A stretch of 64,000 bases of DNA from CAWEQW01 sp963811365 (lineage in GTDB: Bacteria; Actinomycetota; Actinomycetes; Propionibacteriales; Nocardioidaceae): contig CAWEQW010000013.1 of assembly GCA_963811365.1 (NCBI GenBank), positions 1-64,000 on the forward strand, written 5' to 3'. The position numbers were made by a program, and so were the translations under genes. The notes below the pieces were generated by a model. That model had not been told where the DNA came from, ran no database searches, and saw only the letters and a program-made list of their open reading frames with translations. This document shows, piece after piece, positions 16,856-25,518 of this stretch (within the stretch, counting starts at the first letter, position 1; every line of letters begins with the position of its first letter).

Positions 16856-17324
16856 GGACCACGGCATCTACACGGGCACCAGTCGAGAGGGCAGATGACG
16901 CTGGAGGATCAGTCACGTCTTCACCGGGTGGCGGCTGGAGTTCCGCGACGAGGGAGCCGTCACAGCGACCTTCGCGGGCGTGCACCGCAGCGTGGCGCAG
17001 GACTGGATGACGGACAGCCTGCCCACCAGCACCGAGGACTGGTGCACCGCCGTTCGTGCCAGGTCACCCGGTCGTGCCGCGGCGGTCCTCGAGCGGCCCG
17101 TCGACGAAACGGGCGAGAAGCAGGCCGCTGCCGCGGCCGCAGGTACGGGTGCAGGTCCTGAGCGAGGCGACGTACGGCTTGCCGTCTGGTCTGAGGCGCA
17201 GCGACCGAGCCGCACCGCGGCCCGCCGGACCATGTACCCCTGGCTCCTGCGGTCCGCGAGGTACGCCCGGCGCCGACTGCGTGAACTCGAACGCCCGGAA
17301 GCTCCGGCCCGATCTGCCTGCTGA
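16836..17324 (+). pseudogene. Hypothetical gene interrupted by an in-frame TGA
   Basis: An ATG at 16836 behind GAGGAG starts MDILFVEDHGIYTGTSREGR, then TGA at 16896, then the same frame continues RWRISHVFTGWRLEF and RDEGAVTATFAGVHRSV to about STEDW. Beyond that the composition is arginine/alanine-rich and less protein-like up to the stop at 17324. The good ribosome site, overlap with the upstream gene and continuous protein-like frame across the TGA suggest one gene with a nonsense change. If the stop is real, only a 20-residue peptide is made, unless translation restarts downstream. The family is not recognised. Confidence 0.5.
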
Positions 17325-17340
17325 GGCTCATACCGACCGT

Positions 17341-17500
17341 TTGAGGTTCCCCCCGGACCGTAGAGGCATCGACAATGGGGATCGAGATGCCAGAGAAGCC
17401 GAAGTACGACCGGGAGTTTCGTGAGGGTGCTTTCCGGATCGTCGAAGAGGCCGGGAAGCCGATCGCCCAGGTTGGCGAACGAGGGGACCATGGGCAACTG
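17341..17500 (+). mobile_element. IS3-family transposase OrfA remnant
   Basis: The ATG at 17387 begins MPEKPKYDREFREGAFRIVEE and then AGKPIAQV, which is the N-terminus of the helix-turn-helix OrfA of IS3-type elements. After PIAQV the expected ARELGV segment is missing, and the following NEGTMGNWVQ-like segment is in another frame, so an internal deletion and frameshift have destroyed it. TGAGGTTCCCCCC at 17342-17354 may be the old left terminal repeat. No orfB or right end is seen. It is a dead remnant. Confidence 0.65.
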
Positions 17501-17622
17501 GGTGCAGCACGCTATACGGATCCGGGCGAACGCGAGGCTGTGCGAGGTGCCCCGGGGAAGGTGATGGACAGCGGGATCCCACCGCTGTGAGCCTTTGGGT
17601 CGAGCGTGTCCGCGAGGGTCTG

Positions 17623-18681
17623 CTACCGGAACCAGAGGTCTGCGGTGATCAGGTAGGCGGCGGTGAACTTGACCAGGTTGGCGCAGACGTGGAAGCCGAT
17701 AGCTGCCTCCAGGCCCCGGCGCAGGTACAGGAAGGTCATCGGCATCACGAAGATGGTGCCGAGCAGCAGCGTGCCGACGGGGTTGCCGGGCACGTGCACA
17801 AAGGCGAACCAGTAGGTCGCGACCAGGGCGGCGGTCAGGAGTGCGGTGTGTGCCTTGGTGACGCGTCGGAAGAGCAGGAACAGCACGCCGATGAGCAGCA
17901 CTCGTGCCCAGGCTTCCTCAGCCACGCCGAACATCAGGGTCGAGCTCGGTTGCCACCAGGTGGTCATGGGGTCCCCGCCGTCGGGGCCGTTGGGGATGTT
18001 GCCCAGTGCCCACGGGACGCCGATCAGGGCGCCGAACCCGAAAGCCTTCACTGCGGTCTTCCACCCGTCGGTCAGGACCAGGGTGCGCCCCACCGGGGTG
18101 CCGGCCCAGCCGGCCCGGCGGGCTGCCGCCCAGCCGGTGAGCAGCGAGAAGAAGACGAGCGGGAACATCAGTAGCGCGAAGAGCAGGTCGTTGGTCTGCC
18201 CGTTGGCGAACCAGTTCGCGCTCCCACCCAAGGTCGCAAGGAACGCGAAGCCTGCTGCGACGGGGACCTCGGCGCGGCGGACGTCGTGACGCCACACCAC
18301 CAGCGCGGCGCCCGCGGCGACGGTCAGCGGCACCAGCAGGACGGGGCCCAGCAGACCGACGGCGAACAGCGGCACGACGACCGCGACGAGCAGTAACGTC
18401 AAGTGCCATCGGGAGGTGCGCGTCGCGCCGGATGCCGCTGGGAGCTCGTCGGGGCCGAGCCATCGCAGGAACAGTACGGTCAGCCCCAACAGGGGAACCC
18501 ACACGACCAGCGCCTTGAACGCCGACTCCTCTGCGATGTCACGAGAGGTCGCGATCACAGCGGCGCCGACGAGCGAAGTCACTGCCCACAACCCCCAGAA
18601 CAGCCGTGACTGGACCTGGTGGGGGTGAGGGTCAACCGCCTGGATGCCTGAGTCCAGGCGGGGTGTGAAGGCGGCCTGCAC
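17623..18681 (-). CDS. CPBP-family intramembrane metalloprotease
   Basis: The 352-residue protein has about eight or nine membrane helices and the three CPBP (Abi/CAAX protease) motifs: EEAWARVLL (EExxxR), FAFVHV (FxxxH) and HVCANLV (HxxxN), all near the C-terminus at about residues 265-335. Family members cleave prenylated or membrane proteins, or act in bacteriocin self-immunity; the substrate here is unknown. It sits in the accessory stretch with no obvious partner and is divergent from the two-helix membrane protein gene at 18940. Confidence 0.87.
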   Translation of the reverse strand: MQAAFTPRLDSGIQAVDPHPHQVQSRLFWGLWAVTSLVGAAVIATSRDIAEESAFKALVVWVPLLGLTVLFLRWLGPDELPAASGATRTSRWHLTLLLVAVVVPLFAVGLLGPVLLVPLTVAAGAALVVWRHDVRRAEVPVAAGFAFLATLGGSANWFANGQTNDLLFALLMFPLVFFSLLTGWAAARRAGWAGTPVGRTLVLTDGWKTAVKAFGFGALIGVPWALGNIPNGPDGGDPMTTWWQPSSTLMFGVAEEAWARVLLIGVLFLLFRRVTKAHTALLTAALVATYWFAFVHVPGNPVGTLLLGTIFVMPMTFLYLRRGLEAAIGFHVCANLVKFTAAYLITADLWFR

Positions 18682-18777
18682 GGCACACCACCGATCTTCG
18701 AGACGTCTCTCTCAGCCTTACACCCGTCGCCAGAGGTCCTAGAGGCGAACGTCACCGCCGCCGCGGGTCCTTGGGAC

Positions 18778-18816
18778 CTACCACCACGGCGGCCACGACA
18801 CGAAGAATGGTGGTAG
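18778..18816. promoter_or_regulatory. Inverted repeat in a divergent promoter region
   Basis: A perfect 9-bp inverted repeat (CTACCACCA at 18778-18786 and TGGTGGTAG at 18808-18816, spacer 21 bp) lies 97 bp upstream of the minus-strand protease start and 124 bp upstream of the plus-strand gene. It could be a regulator-binding site for both, or a hairpin. No regulator gene is next to it. Confidence 0.35.
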
Positions 18817-18939
18817 TCAGCCGGAAGGCGAACGGCGCAGAACCGCCGCCCAGCGGCACCGTTTCCCACACGTCCTACCGCACCATCACGGCGTTCCCTG
18901 AGTCCCTCCTCACCTTCCGTCTCTGAGGAGAGGACCGTC

Positions 18940-19524
18940 ATGACCACCCAACGACACAGCATCCGCCCGTCGGCCCCACCGACCACGGCGCCGGCACCAC
19001 ACCGGCCAACGCGGTGGTACATCGCCGCCGCCACGATCTTCGTTCTCGGCCTACTCGCCGCCGGCGTCTGGGCGGCGTCGGGAGTCGTCAATGCCTGGCG
19101 GGCCCCCGACAACTTCGCCCGCAGCGCCGTGCCGGGCACAGTGACCGTGCAGGTCACCGACACCGGCACCCAATGGGTGTACTACGAGCACACCGACGGC
19201 GCCACCGTCGCCTCACTCGACCAGCTCGGCATCCGCATCACCACACCCGCAGGTGAGGCAGTCACACCGCAGGGCACCAGCCTGAACATGGAGTACGACG
19301 CCAAGGCCGGTCACCTCGGCACCGCGATCGGGACGTTCGACGCCGCGACCCCCGGCACCTACACGGTCAACGCAGAGTCCACCCCAGCCCCCGGCACAGC
19401 CCTTGCGGTCGGCCCCAGCGTCGCCCAACCGCTGAAGACCCCGCTGCTCGGCGCCGCCGCCATCCTCGGGCTGTGCATCCTCACCTCCGCCGGCCTGCTC
19501 ATTGCCGCACCGAGGCACCGATGA
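18940..19524 (+). CDS. Two-helix membrane protein of unknown function (194 aa)
   Basis: The ATG follows GAGGAGAGG. After a proline/threonine-rich cytoplasmic head there is a TM helix (about residues 27-48), an extracytoplasmic domain of about 110 residues with beta character (TVTVQVTDTGTQWVYYE, IRITTPAGEAV, GTFDAATPGTYTVNA), and a second TM helix near 165-188. The outer domain reads like a small beta-sandwich. I recognise no named family. It is followed 52 bp later by another small gene with a strong ribosome site, probably one transcript. Confidence 0.75.
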   Translation: MTTQRHSIRPSAPPTTAPAPHRPTRWYIAAATIFVLGLLAAGVWAASGVVNAWRAPDNFARSAVPGTVTVQVTDTGTQWVYYEHTDGATVASLDQLGIRITTPAGEAVTPQGTSLNMEYDAKAGHLGTAIGTFDAATPGTYTVNAESTPAPGTALAVGPSVAQPLKTPLLGAAAILGLCILTSAGLLIAAPRHR

Positions 19525-19576
19525 GGTGACAGAACCGACAATGCAGCCGGCATCGCGCGCAACCGAAGGAGGAACC

Positions 19577-20002
19577 ATGACCAATCCGCTTTCGACCCAC
19601 CCGGACGAAAGGCAGCGCGCTCGCGGAAAGTCGGTGGAACCGGGCGAGCTCCTGGAGGTGCACCTCGAAGAACTCGGGCAGCACTCCTGGCTCAAGGCGC
19701 TGTTCAACACCCTCACCGGCACCTACGGCAGCGCCCAGTTCCGCTTCGTCGCGCGCCCACCCGGCACCGACCACCCAGCCCGTGACGACCTGTTCGTCGG
19801 CGCCACCTTCCCGGTGATGCGCCTCCAGGACCTCAACGACCGCACCGAACCCAACGCCTGGATCGAGACCGCCGTCCAACGGCTTCAGGAGCTCGACCGA
19901 ACGCTCGTGGATGCTGGCTGGACCAGGGAGGACCACATCGGACCCCATTGGTGGTCCCTGACCTACCGGAGGGGGCCCGGAGCGGGAAGCCACGTCGAGT
20001 AG
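19577..20002 (+). CDS. Hypothetical protein (141 aa)
   Basis: The ATG at 19577 has GAAGGAGG upstream at ideal spacing. The soluble 141-residue product contains HLEELGQHSWLKALFNTL, FVGATFPVMRLQDLNDRTE, AWIETAVQRLQELDRTLV and ends GPHWWSLTYRRGPG. The helix with LQELDRTLVDAGW and the WWSLTY strand look like a compact domain, but I cannot name the family. It probably forms a transcription unit with the membrane protein upstream and ends before a strong hairpin. Confidence 0.72.
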   Translation: MTNPLSTHPDERQRARGKSVEPGELLEVHLEELGQHSWLKALFNTLTGTYGSAQFRFVARPPGTDHPARDDLFVGATFPVMRLQDLNDRTEPNAWIETAVQRLQELDRTLVDAGWTREDHIGPHWWSLTYRRGPGAGSHVE

Positions 20003-20043
20003 TCGGCACCGTCGTCCTGATCTTGGCTGCGTGAGTCTGGCTG

Positions 20044-20075
20044 TCGGTGTCGACGTCTTTGAGACGCGACACCGA
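20044..20075 (+). terminator. Hairpin terminator after the 141-aa gene
   Basis: A 14-bp stem with a single bulged A (TCGGTGTCG at 20044-20052 plus CGTCT at 20054-20058, pairing with AGACG and CGACACCGA at 20062-20075) closes on a three-base TTG loop, 42 bp after the gene stop. Confidence 0.7.
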
Positions 20076-20616
20076 GGCCGTATCACAGCTCGATCGCAGG
20101 GGAGGGTGCCGGCTACGCCGGGCTGTGCCCCCACGTGAGGGCTTGGCCCACGGGGCCTGGGTGGTCGACGGCATTGTGAGCAGCCGGTCGAACGATGGCA
20201 CTCACGGTCTGTGCACGGTCGGGTGGTCGGAGCGACCCTTCGGGGGTGATCTCCAGCGGCTCTCCGCGTTTCGAGCTCGTTGCCACGCGCTCGGGGAGCG
20301 AAGGCATGTAGTGGTCGCAGCTGGGCAGTTCGGCACGGAGCGCCCACGGGGGTTGGAGTCCGCTCCTCGTGCAGGACTGCCGCCCGGAGGGGTGCCTGGG
20401 GGCGGAGCCCAGGGTGTTCCGTCGTACGTTGCGGGTTGCCCCACGGTCGCCGTGACCACCGCGGCTGTCGCGGCGGCACATCCGGTGGAGCGCAACGGTG
20501 CCCGCCGCGATCCAGCCACTGCGAGAACAGCTATCGGGGTAGGCTGATGCTCTCGTCACCGTCCAGCCCCTGCCTTGTCGGGACTCCTGCACGCGAGCCC
20601 CCAAGGAAGGCCCCAG
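20076..20616. other. 541-bp stretch without a supported gene
   Basis: Both strands have open frames here, but they lack ribosome sites and protein-like composition. The last 60 bases must carry the promoter and leader of the HATPase gene at 20617. Nothing else is recognised. Confidence 0.45.
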
Positions 20617-21018
20617 ATGGATGCCGTCGAATGGTCGCAAGAGGCCGCCTGGCCGTGTGAAGGCGAGAACATCTCCAAGGCGCGGCGCTTCGTCGTGAAT
20701 CGTCTGCAGGCATACGGGCTACAGGCCCTTGAGGACGACGTCAGCCTGGTCGTCAGCGAGCTGACCACCAACGCCGTCGTCCACGCCGGCACCCCGTTCG
20801 TCGTGGTGCTGGCCCGCACGAACGGCACCCTCGAGCTCACCGTCGCCGACAGTGAGCCGTTGCAGCCCGAGGCCACCGCCCATCCGTCCATCAGGGCCCT
20901 TCCGTCCATCTGGGCACTGAGCGGGCGCGGCCTTCCCCTGGTGGACGCCTGCACGAGGGACTGGGGGATCCGCCCAGTCGAAGGAGGCAAGGAGGTCTGG
21001 GCCTCGTTCAGCGTGTGA
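20617..21018 (+). CDS. HATPase_c_2 (RsbW/SpoIIAB-like) ATP-binding protein
   Basis: The ATG at 20617 follows AAGGAAGG. The 133-residue protein is a single GHKL ATPase domain of the anti-sigma or orphan-kinase type: DDVSLVVSELTTNAVVHAG (N box, with the catalytic Glu-Asn region), LELTVADSEP (G1-like), and SGRGLPLVDACTRDWGI (G2). Such actinobacterial proteins phosphorylate anti-sigma antagonists or have unknown regulatory roles. No sigma factor or STAS-domain partner is nearby, so its target is not evident. It is an orphan in the accessory stretch. Confidence 0.85.
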   Translation: MDAVEWSQEAAWPCEGENISKARRFVVNRLQAYGLQALEDDVSLVVSELTTNAVVHAGTPFVVVLARTNGTLELTVADSEPLQPEATAHPSIRALPSIWALSGRGLPLVDACTRDWGIRPVEGGKEVWASFSV

Positions 21019-21084
21019 GCCGCTCATCGGTGGTCCGGAAGGTGGCAGGTCCCGCGCTCGACGACCGAATAGGGCCACACCCCG

Positions 21085-21315
21085 TTACGCCCAGGCGCGG
21101 TTGGCGGCCCTGTGCTCGTCGAGGTCCGACGGTGGAAGGGTGAGGTCGCGGACGAGCTCTTGGAGAAGGTCGCGGACCGGGGTGTCGAGTTCGCCGATGA
21201 TCCGGCGGACGGTGTCCTCGTCCTGACCGCTGGGTCGTCGACGGGCCGGTCGCGGCAGCTGACGCCGGGCACGTGGGGGCATCCGAGCCGGAACCGGCCT
21301 CGGCGCGTGGACCAC
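21085..21315 (-). CDS. Possible small protein (up to 76 aa)
   Basis: The minus strand reads an arginine-rich head and then DTVRRIIGELDTPVRDLLQEL, LTLPPSDLDEHR and AANRAWA, a helical segment with strong third-position GC. There is no clear ribosome site; starts at 21315 or 21282 are possible. The plus strand in the same place is also open and protein-like (EVRRWKGEVADELLEK), so the strand is ambiguous. Weakly supported. Confidence 0.3.
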   Translation of the reverse strand: MVHAPRPVPARMPPRARRQLPRPARRRPSGQDEDTVRRIIGELDTPVRDLLQELVRDLTLPPSDLDEHRAANRAWA

Positions 21316-21457
21316 GGCATATGGGGCGGGGTCGTGGCTGACTGGATCTGGGAGGTCGGGCGTCGTCGCGGCTAGCGACGGCGATGAGCTCAGGGGGCCT
21401 GGAATCGCCCGGTCCGTGGTCTACCGCCGAGGGCTGAGACTCCGGCGTGACGCCCGC

Positions 21458-23908
21458 TCAGCCCTTCTGCCGCGCAGCCTCCCGACGCCGCCGCTCGTCG
21501 CCGCGCTCACGGACCCGGGCCCGCACCAGGGGGCTGACACCGTCCCCTGCCGCTGCCTCCTCGAGCCGGTCGACGTAGCCCTCGCCGCCGCCGACCTGCG
21601 GGTAGAAGCCCCCGGCGAGCACCATCGCCCAGAGCATCCCGGCGTCCCCGAGCTGCGGCAGGGAGCCCAGGAAGCGCTCGGCGTACGGCGCCAGCAGCTC
21701 CTCCTGCCCCGGCCGCCAGAACGCGCGCGCCACCCGCCCCATCGTGCCCACGGGGAGCTTGCGGTCGACGACCGCGGACGCCCAGACGCGCTCCTTCTGC
21801 TCCGCGGACGGGACGGCCGCATGGGCCCGGACCGCGTTGACCCAGGCGTCCGGGTCCGGGTCGTCGGCGAGGAGCGTCTCGACCTCGGTCTCGTGCAGCC
21901 GGCCGAGCTCGGCGAGCCGGACCAGCCGTCGCCAGGCCAGGTCCGGCTCGGTCGCGTGGTCGGCCAGCGCCGCGAGCTGGGCGTCCGTCGTCGCGCACTG
22001 CGCCAGCCCGCGCACCGCCGCGACCCGGCGCGCCGGGTCCTCGGCGATCGCGAGGCACAGGTCAGCGACCCGCTCGAGCAGGGCGGCCCGCTGGGAGGTC
22101 GGGGCCCAGTAGTCGGCTGCCTGCACCAGCCGGCCGAGCAGCGGCTCGATGACCGAGTCGGCGGTCTCCGCGCGGAGCACACCGTCCCCGCAGGCGACCA
22201 GCTCGGCGGCGCCGAGCTCCCCGTCGTGCAGCATCCCCCAGGCAGTGGCCAGGGCCAGCGTCCGGCCGACCGCCGTCGGCAGCTCGCCGCCGCGGTCCAG
22301 CAGCAGTCTCAGCGAGTCGGGGTCGGGCTGGACCGCGGCGAAGGTGAGGTCCTCGTCGTTGACCAGCAGCAGGGCGGCATCCGCGGCGCCTCGGACCTCG
22401 GTGGTCCGGCCGTCGACCTCCACCGACAACGCCTCGACGAGCCCGAACCCGGCGCCATCGTCGGCGTACGCCCCGATGCGCAGCCGGTGCGGCAGCGGCT
22501 CGCGCCCGGCCGGCGGCTCGGCGTGCAGCACGAGCCGGCCGGAGTCACGTTCCAGGCGCAGCCGGTCGGTGCCCGCGGTCTCCAGCCAGCCGGCCACCCA
22601 CGCGGACATGTCGCGGCCGCTCGCGGCGGCCACCTCGGCCATCAGGTCGTCGAGCGTCGTGTTGCCCCAGGCGTGCTTGCGGAAGTACTCCTGCAGCGCG
22701 GTCACGAACGCGTCCTCGCCCACGAAGGCCACGAGCTGCTTCAGCACCGCCGCGCCCTTGGGGTAGGTGATGTCGTCGAAGCTGGCGGCCGCGGTGGCCA
22801 CGTCGACGAGCTGCTGCCGGATCGGGTGCGTGGTCGGGGCTGCGTCCGCGGCGTACGCGTCGAGCTTCTCGGTGGCCAGCATCCCGGCCCACATGTCGGT
22901 GAACTCGGTGCAGCTCACCGCCGCCCAGCCGCAGGCCCACTCGGCGAACGACTCGTTCAGCCACAGGTCGTCCCACCAGCGCATCGTCACCATGTCGCCG
23001 AACCACATGTGCGCCATCTCGTGGAGCAGCACCAGCGCCCGCAGCTCCCGCTCGACGTACGAGGGGTCGCTGCGGAAGACGAAGCTGTCGCTCCATGTCA
23101 CGCAGCCGTAGTTCTCCATCGCGCCGCCCATCTCCGGCACGAACACCTGGTCGTAGCGCCGCTGCGGGAACGGCAGCGCGAACCGCTCGCCGTAGAACGC
23201 CAGCCCCCGGGCGGTGAGGTCGAAGACCTCCTCGGCGTCGCGGTCCAGCATCGGCGCGAGCGAACGGCGCGCGTAGAGGCCGAGGTCGTAGCCGTCCCGG
23301 GTGCTTCGCAGCTGGTGGAACGGTCCGGCGTTGACGACCGGGACGTACGTCGACAGCGGCGGCGTGTCGGCGTACACCCAGGTGCTCGTCCCGTCGGCGG
23401 TGCTGACCTCGGCGTCGCCGGTGTTGCTGGTGACCGTCCACCGCTCAGGTACGACGACGGTGATGCCGAACACGGCCTTCAGGTCCGGCTGGTCGAAGCA
23501 CGCGAACGCGTACCGGGCGTCGTCGGGCTCGAAGCTCATCCAGACGTACACCTCGCCGTCGGCCGGGTCCACGGCGCGGTGCACGCCCTGGCCCGCCGTG
23601 GTGCGGTGCTGCACGGTGTGCACCTCGAGCACGTTCTGCTCGGCCAGACCGTCCAGCGGCAGCCGCCCCTCGCCGGCGGGAGCGTCGACCGGTCGCCCGT
23701 TGAGGGTCGCCGAGACCACGTCGCCCACGCAGTCGACGAAGGTCCGCGCGCCCGGGGTCGCCGCGGTGAACTCGATCCGGGAGGTCGCCCGGAGCTCGGT
23801 CCCCTCGGCCAGGCCGGTGAGGTCGAGGTGCAGGTCGTAGCGGTGGACGGCGAGCAGGGCGGCCCGGACGGTCGCCTCCTCCTGGCTGAGGCTGCGGGGT
23901 TCGGTCAT
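21458..23908 (-). CDS. pepN: Aminopeptidase N (M1 metallopeptidase)
   Basis: An M1 zinc aminopeptidase that removes N-terminal residues from peptides in the cytoplasm. The 816-residue protein has the N-terminal beta domain, the GGAMEN substrate motif (MGGAMENYG, about residue 256), and the zinc site HEMAHMWFG with the third ligand Glu in WLNESFAEW, about residues 291-320. The rest is the long helical ERAP-like C-terminal domain. Length and start (MTEPRSLSQEEATV) agree with actinobacterial PepN. It is the first clearly housekeeping gene to the right of the accessory stretch. Confidence 0.95.
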   Translation of the reverse strand: MTEPRSLSQEEATVRAALLAVHRYDLHLDLTGLAEGTELRATSRIEFTAATPGARTFVDCVGDVVSATLNGRPVDAPAGEGRLPLDGLAEQNVLEVHTVQHRTTAGQGVHRAVDPADGEVYVWMSFEPDDARYAFACFDQPDLKAVFGITVVVPERWTVTSNTGDAEVSTADGTSTWVYADTPPLSTYVPVVNAGPFHQLRSTRDGYDLGLYARRSLAPMLDRDAEEVFDLTARGLAFYGERFALPFPQRRYDQVFVPEMGGAMENYGCVTWSDSFVFRSDPSYVERELRALVLLHEMAHMWFGDMVTMRWWDDLWLNESFAEWACGWAAVSCTEFTDMWAGMLATEKLDAYAADAAPTTHPIRQQLVDVATAAASFDDITYPKGAAVLKQLVAFVGEDAFVTALQEYFRKHAWGNTTLDDLMAEVAAASGRDMSAWVAGWLETAGTDRLRLERDSGRLVLHAEPPAGREPLPHRLRIGAYADDGAGFGLVEALSVEVDGRTTEVRGAADAALLLVNDEDLTFAAVQPDPDSLRLLLDRGGELPTAVGRTLALATAWGMLHDGELGAAELVACGDGVLRAETADSVIEPLLGRLVQAADYWAPTSQRAALLERVADLCLAIAEDPARRVAAVRGLAQCATTDAQLAALADHATEPDLAWRRLVRLAELGRLHETEVETLLADDPDPDAWVNAVRAHAAVPSAEQKERVWASAVVDRKLPVGTMGRVARAFWRPGQEELLAPYAERFLGSLPQLGDAGMLWAMVLAGGFYPQVGGGEGYVDRLEEAAAGDGVSPLVRARVRERGDERRRREAARQKG

Positions 23909-24011
23909 GGGGCGACGCTAGCCTGCACGACCAGGTCCGGCACACCGGGTTCCCGGGGCCCGGTGGTGGACCGGTCGCCGCCGTGCTCACAGGGCCGCGA
24001 CGCCCCCGGAC

Positions 24012-25457
24012 CTACGGGGCCGCGACGCCCTCGGAGGCGAGCAGCACCGAGAACAGGTCGACGTACTGGATGAGGTGCCGGTCGCCGAGGAAGCTGTCGC
24101 GGACCCGCGACTCGGCGGCGGTGCCCAGCCGGGTGCGCTCCTCCTCGTCGCGCAGCAGCCGGCTGAGGGCCGCGGCGTAGGCGTCGAGGTCTGTCGGGTC
24201 GGAGAGGAGCAGGCCGCTGACGCCGTCGTCGATCTGGTCCCGGATGCCGCCGACCGCCGAGGCGACGACGGCCCGGCCCTTCCACATCGGCTCGGTGACC
24301 GTGAGGCCGAAGCCCTCGACGAGGCTCTTCTGCACCACGACGGTGGCGTACCGCTGCAGCGCGTTGACCAGGAAGGCGTTCTCGTCCACGTCGTCCATCG
24401 GGAGGCAGGACAGGTGCACCCGCTCGCGGACCCCCGGGGCCAGCGTCCGCCACAGGCCGCGGCACTCCTCGAGCACGGCCGCACCCTCCGGGTCGTCGCT
24501 GACGCCGAGGACGTCGGGGCCGACGAGCAGGAGGTGGGTGTCCTCGGGCATCGACGCGATGTTGTCGACGAAGCCGCGCATCACGCCCGCCATGTCCTTC
24601 AGGTGGTCCCAGCGGCTGACCTGGAGCACCACCCGGGCGTCGTCGGGCAGCGGCCCCTGGTCCAGCACCAGCCCCTCGTGGCGGCGGACCTGGCCGACCC
24701 GACCGTCGCGGCGGTGGAACCGCACCTGGCCACCGGGATGCGCGGTGTCGTCGACGAGGCCGGCGATCCGCAGCGTCCTGGCGACGTCGGACTCGTCGAT
24801 CGGGGCGTTCTTGGCGCTGAACGGGTCCAGCGAGGGGGCGATGATCCGTAGCCGCTCGTCGTCGGCCCAGACCGGCGCGTACTGGCGACGCGAGAAGATG
24901 AAGCCGTGCGCCCCCTCCGCGGGCTGACGGAGGAAGTCCCAGGCCACGTCGGTGTGGAAGTTCGGCTCGTCGCGCCCGACGTGGCAGCGCCACACCACCC
25001 GGGCGCCGGTCGCCTTCAGCCCCTCGACCATGCCGGCCGTCTGCGGGTCGTGCAGCAGGACGATGTCGCGGGGGCCGACGAGCTGCCGCACGGTCTCGAG
25101 GTTCTCGTCCAGGACCTGCTGGTAGTGCTCGCGCTCGCGGTGCCCGAGCGTGCCACCGTCGCCGGGGGAGCCGTGCAGGAAGTTGTGCAGCCGCTTGGTG
25201 ATCGTGAAGAACTCGGGGTCGCCGTCCAGCACGAGCCAGCGGGTGTCCACGCCCGCGCCGCGGCCGTACGCCAGCAGGGCCTGCAGCATCTCGGCGACTC
25301 CGCCACCCTGCGCGGTGGCGTTGAGGTTCCAGACCCGCCGGTCGTCGAGCAGCTCGCGGGCAAGCGAGGCGTACCCGAGCAGCCGTTCTGCCCGCGCCGG
25401 CTCCAGCAGAGCGGCGAGGCGGTCCAGCTTCATCGCGTCGATCTGGACGTCACGCAC
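24012..25457 (-). CDS. GT4 glycosyltransferase, trehalose synthase TreT-like
   Basis: The 481-residue protein, from the GTG at 25457 (VRDVQIDAMKLDRLAALL; an ATG eight codons on is an alternative), has WNLNATAQGGGVAEMLQ, the TreT-type EFFTITKRLHNFLHG, LLHDPQTAGMVEGL and VVWRCHVGRD in its N-terminal half. The GT-B donor motifs QVSRWDHLKDM and SLVEGFGLTVTEPMWKG are in its C-terminal half. TreT makes trehalose from NDP-glucose and glucose, reversibly. The similarity is strong across the acceptor site, but the substrate remains an inference. The neighbouring metallo-hydrolase gene lies 61 bp upstream on the same strand. Confidence 0.8.
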   Translation of the reverse strand: MRDVQIDAMKLDRLAALLEPARAERLLGYASLARELLDDRRVWNLNATAQGGGVAEMLQALLAYGRGAGVDTRWLVLDGDPEFFTITKRLHNFLHGSPGDGGTLGHREREHYQQVLDENLETVRQLVGPRDIVLLHDPQTAGMVEGLKATGARVVWRCHVGRDEPNFHTDVAWDFLRQPAEGAHGFIFSRRQYAPVWADDERLRIIAPSLDPFSAKNAPIDESDVARTLRIAGLVDDTAHPGGQVRFHRRDGRVGQVRRHEGLVLDQGPLPDDARVVLQVSRWDHLKDMAGVMRGFVDNIASMPEDTHLLLVGPDVLGVSDDPEGAAVLEECRGLWRTLAPGVRERVHLSCLPMDDVDENAFLVNALQRYATVVVQKSLVEGFGLTVTEPMWKGRAVVASAVGGIRDQIDDGVSGLLLSDPTDLDAYAAALSRLLRDEEERTRLGTAAESRVRDSFLGDRHLIQYVDLFSVLLASEGVAAP

Positions 25458-25518
25458 GGATCTATGCTGCCAGGAGCCGAGCGGCTTGTTCGCCGATTGA
25501 CGGCAGCGGGCGCGTCGC

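Noticed and set aside
16896..16898. In-frame TGA as a selenocysteine codon
   Set aside because: No selenoprotein family, SECIS-like hairpin or Sec machinery was recognised in the window. A nonsense change or sequence error is simpler.
21112..21375. Plus-strand open frame of 87 codons opposite the possible small minus-strand gene
   Set aside because: No ribosome site and a composition that mirrors the other strand. Kept only as an ambiguity in the minus-strand entry.
15202..21450. tRNA-Arg as an integration site of a genomic island
   Set aside because: The tRNA 3' end faces away from the accessory stretch, no repeated copy of the tRNA end was noticed at the far side, and no integrase gene is present.
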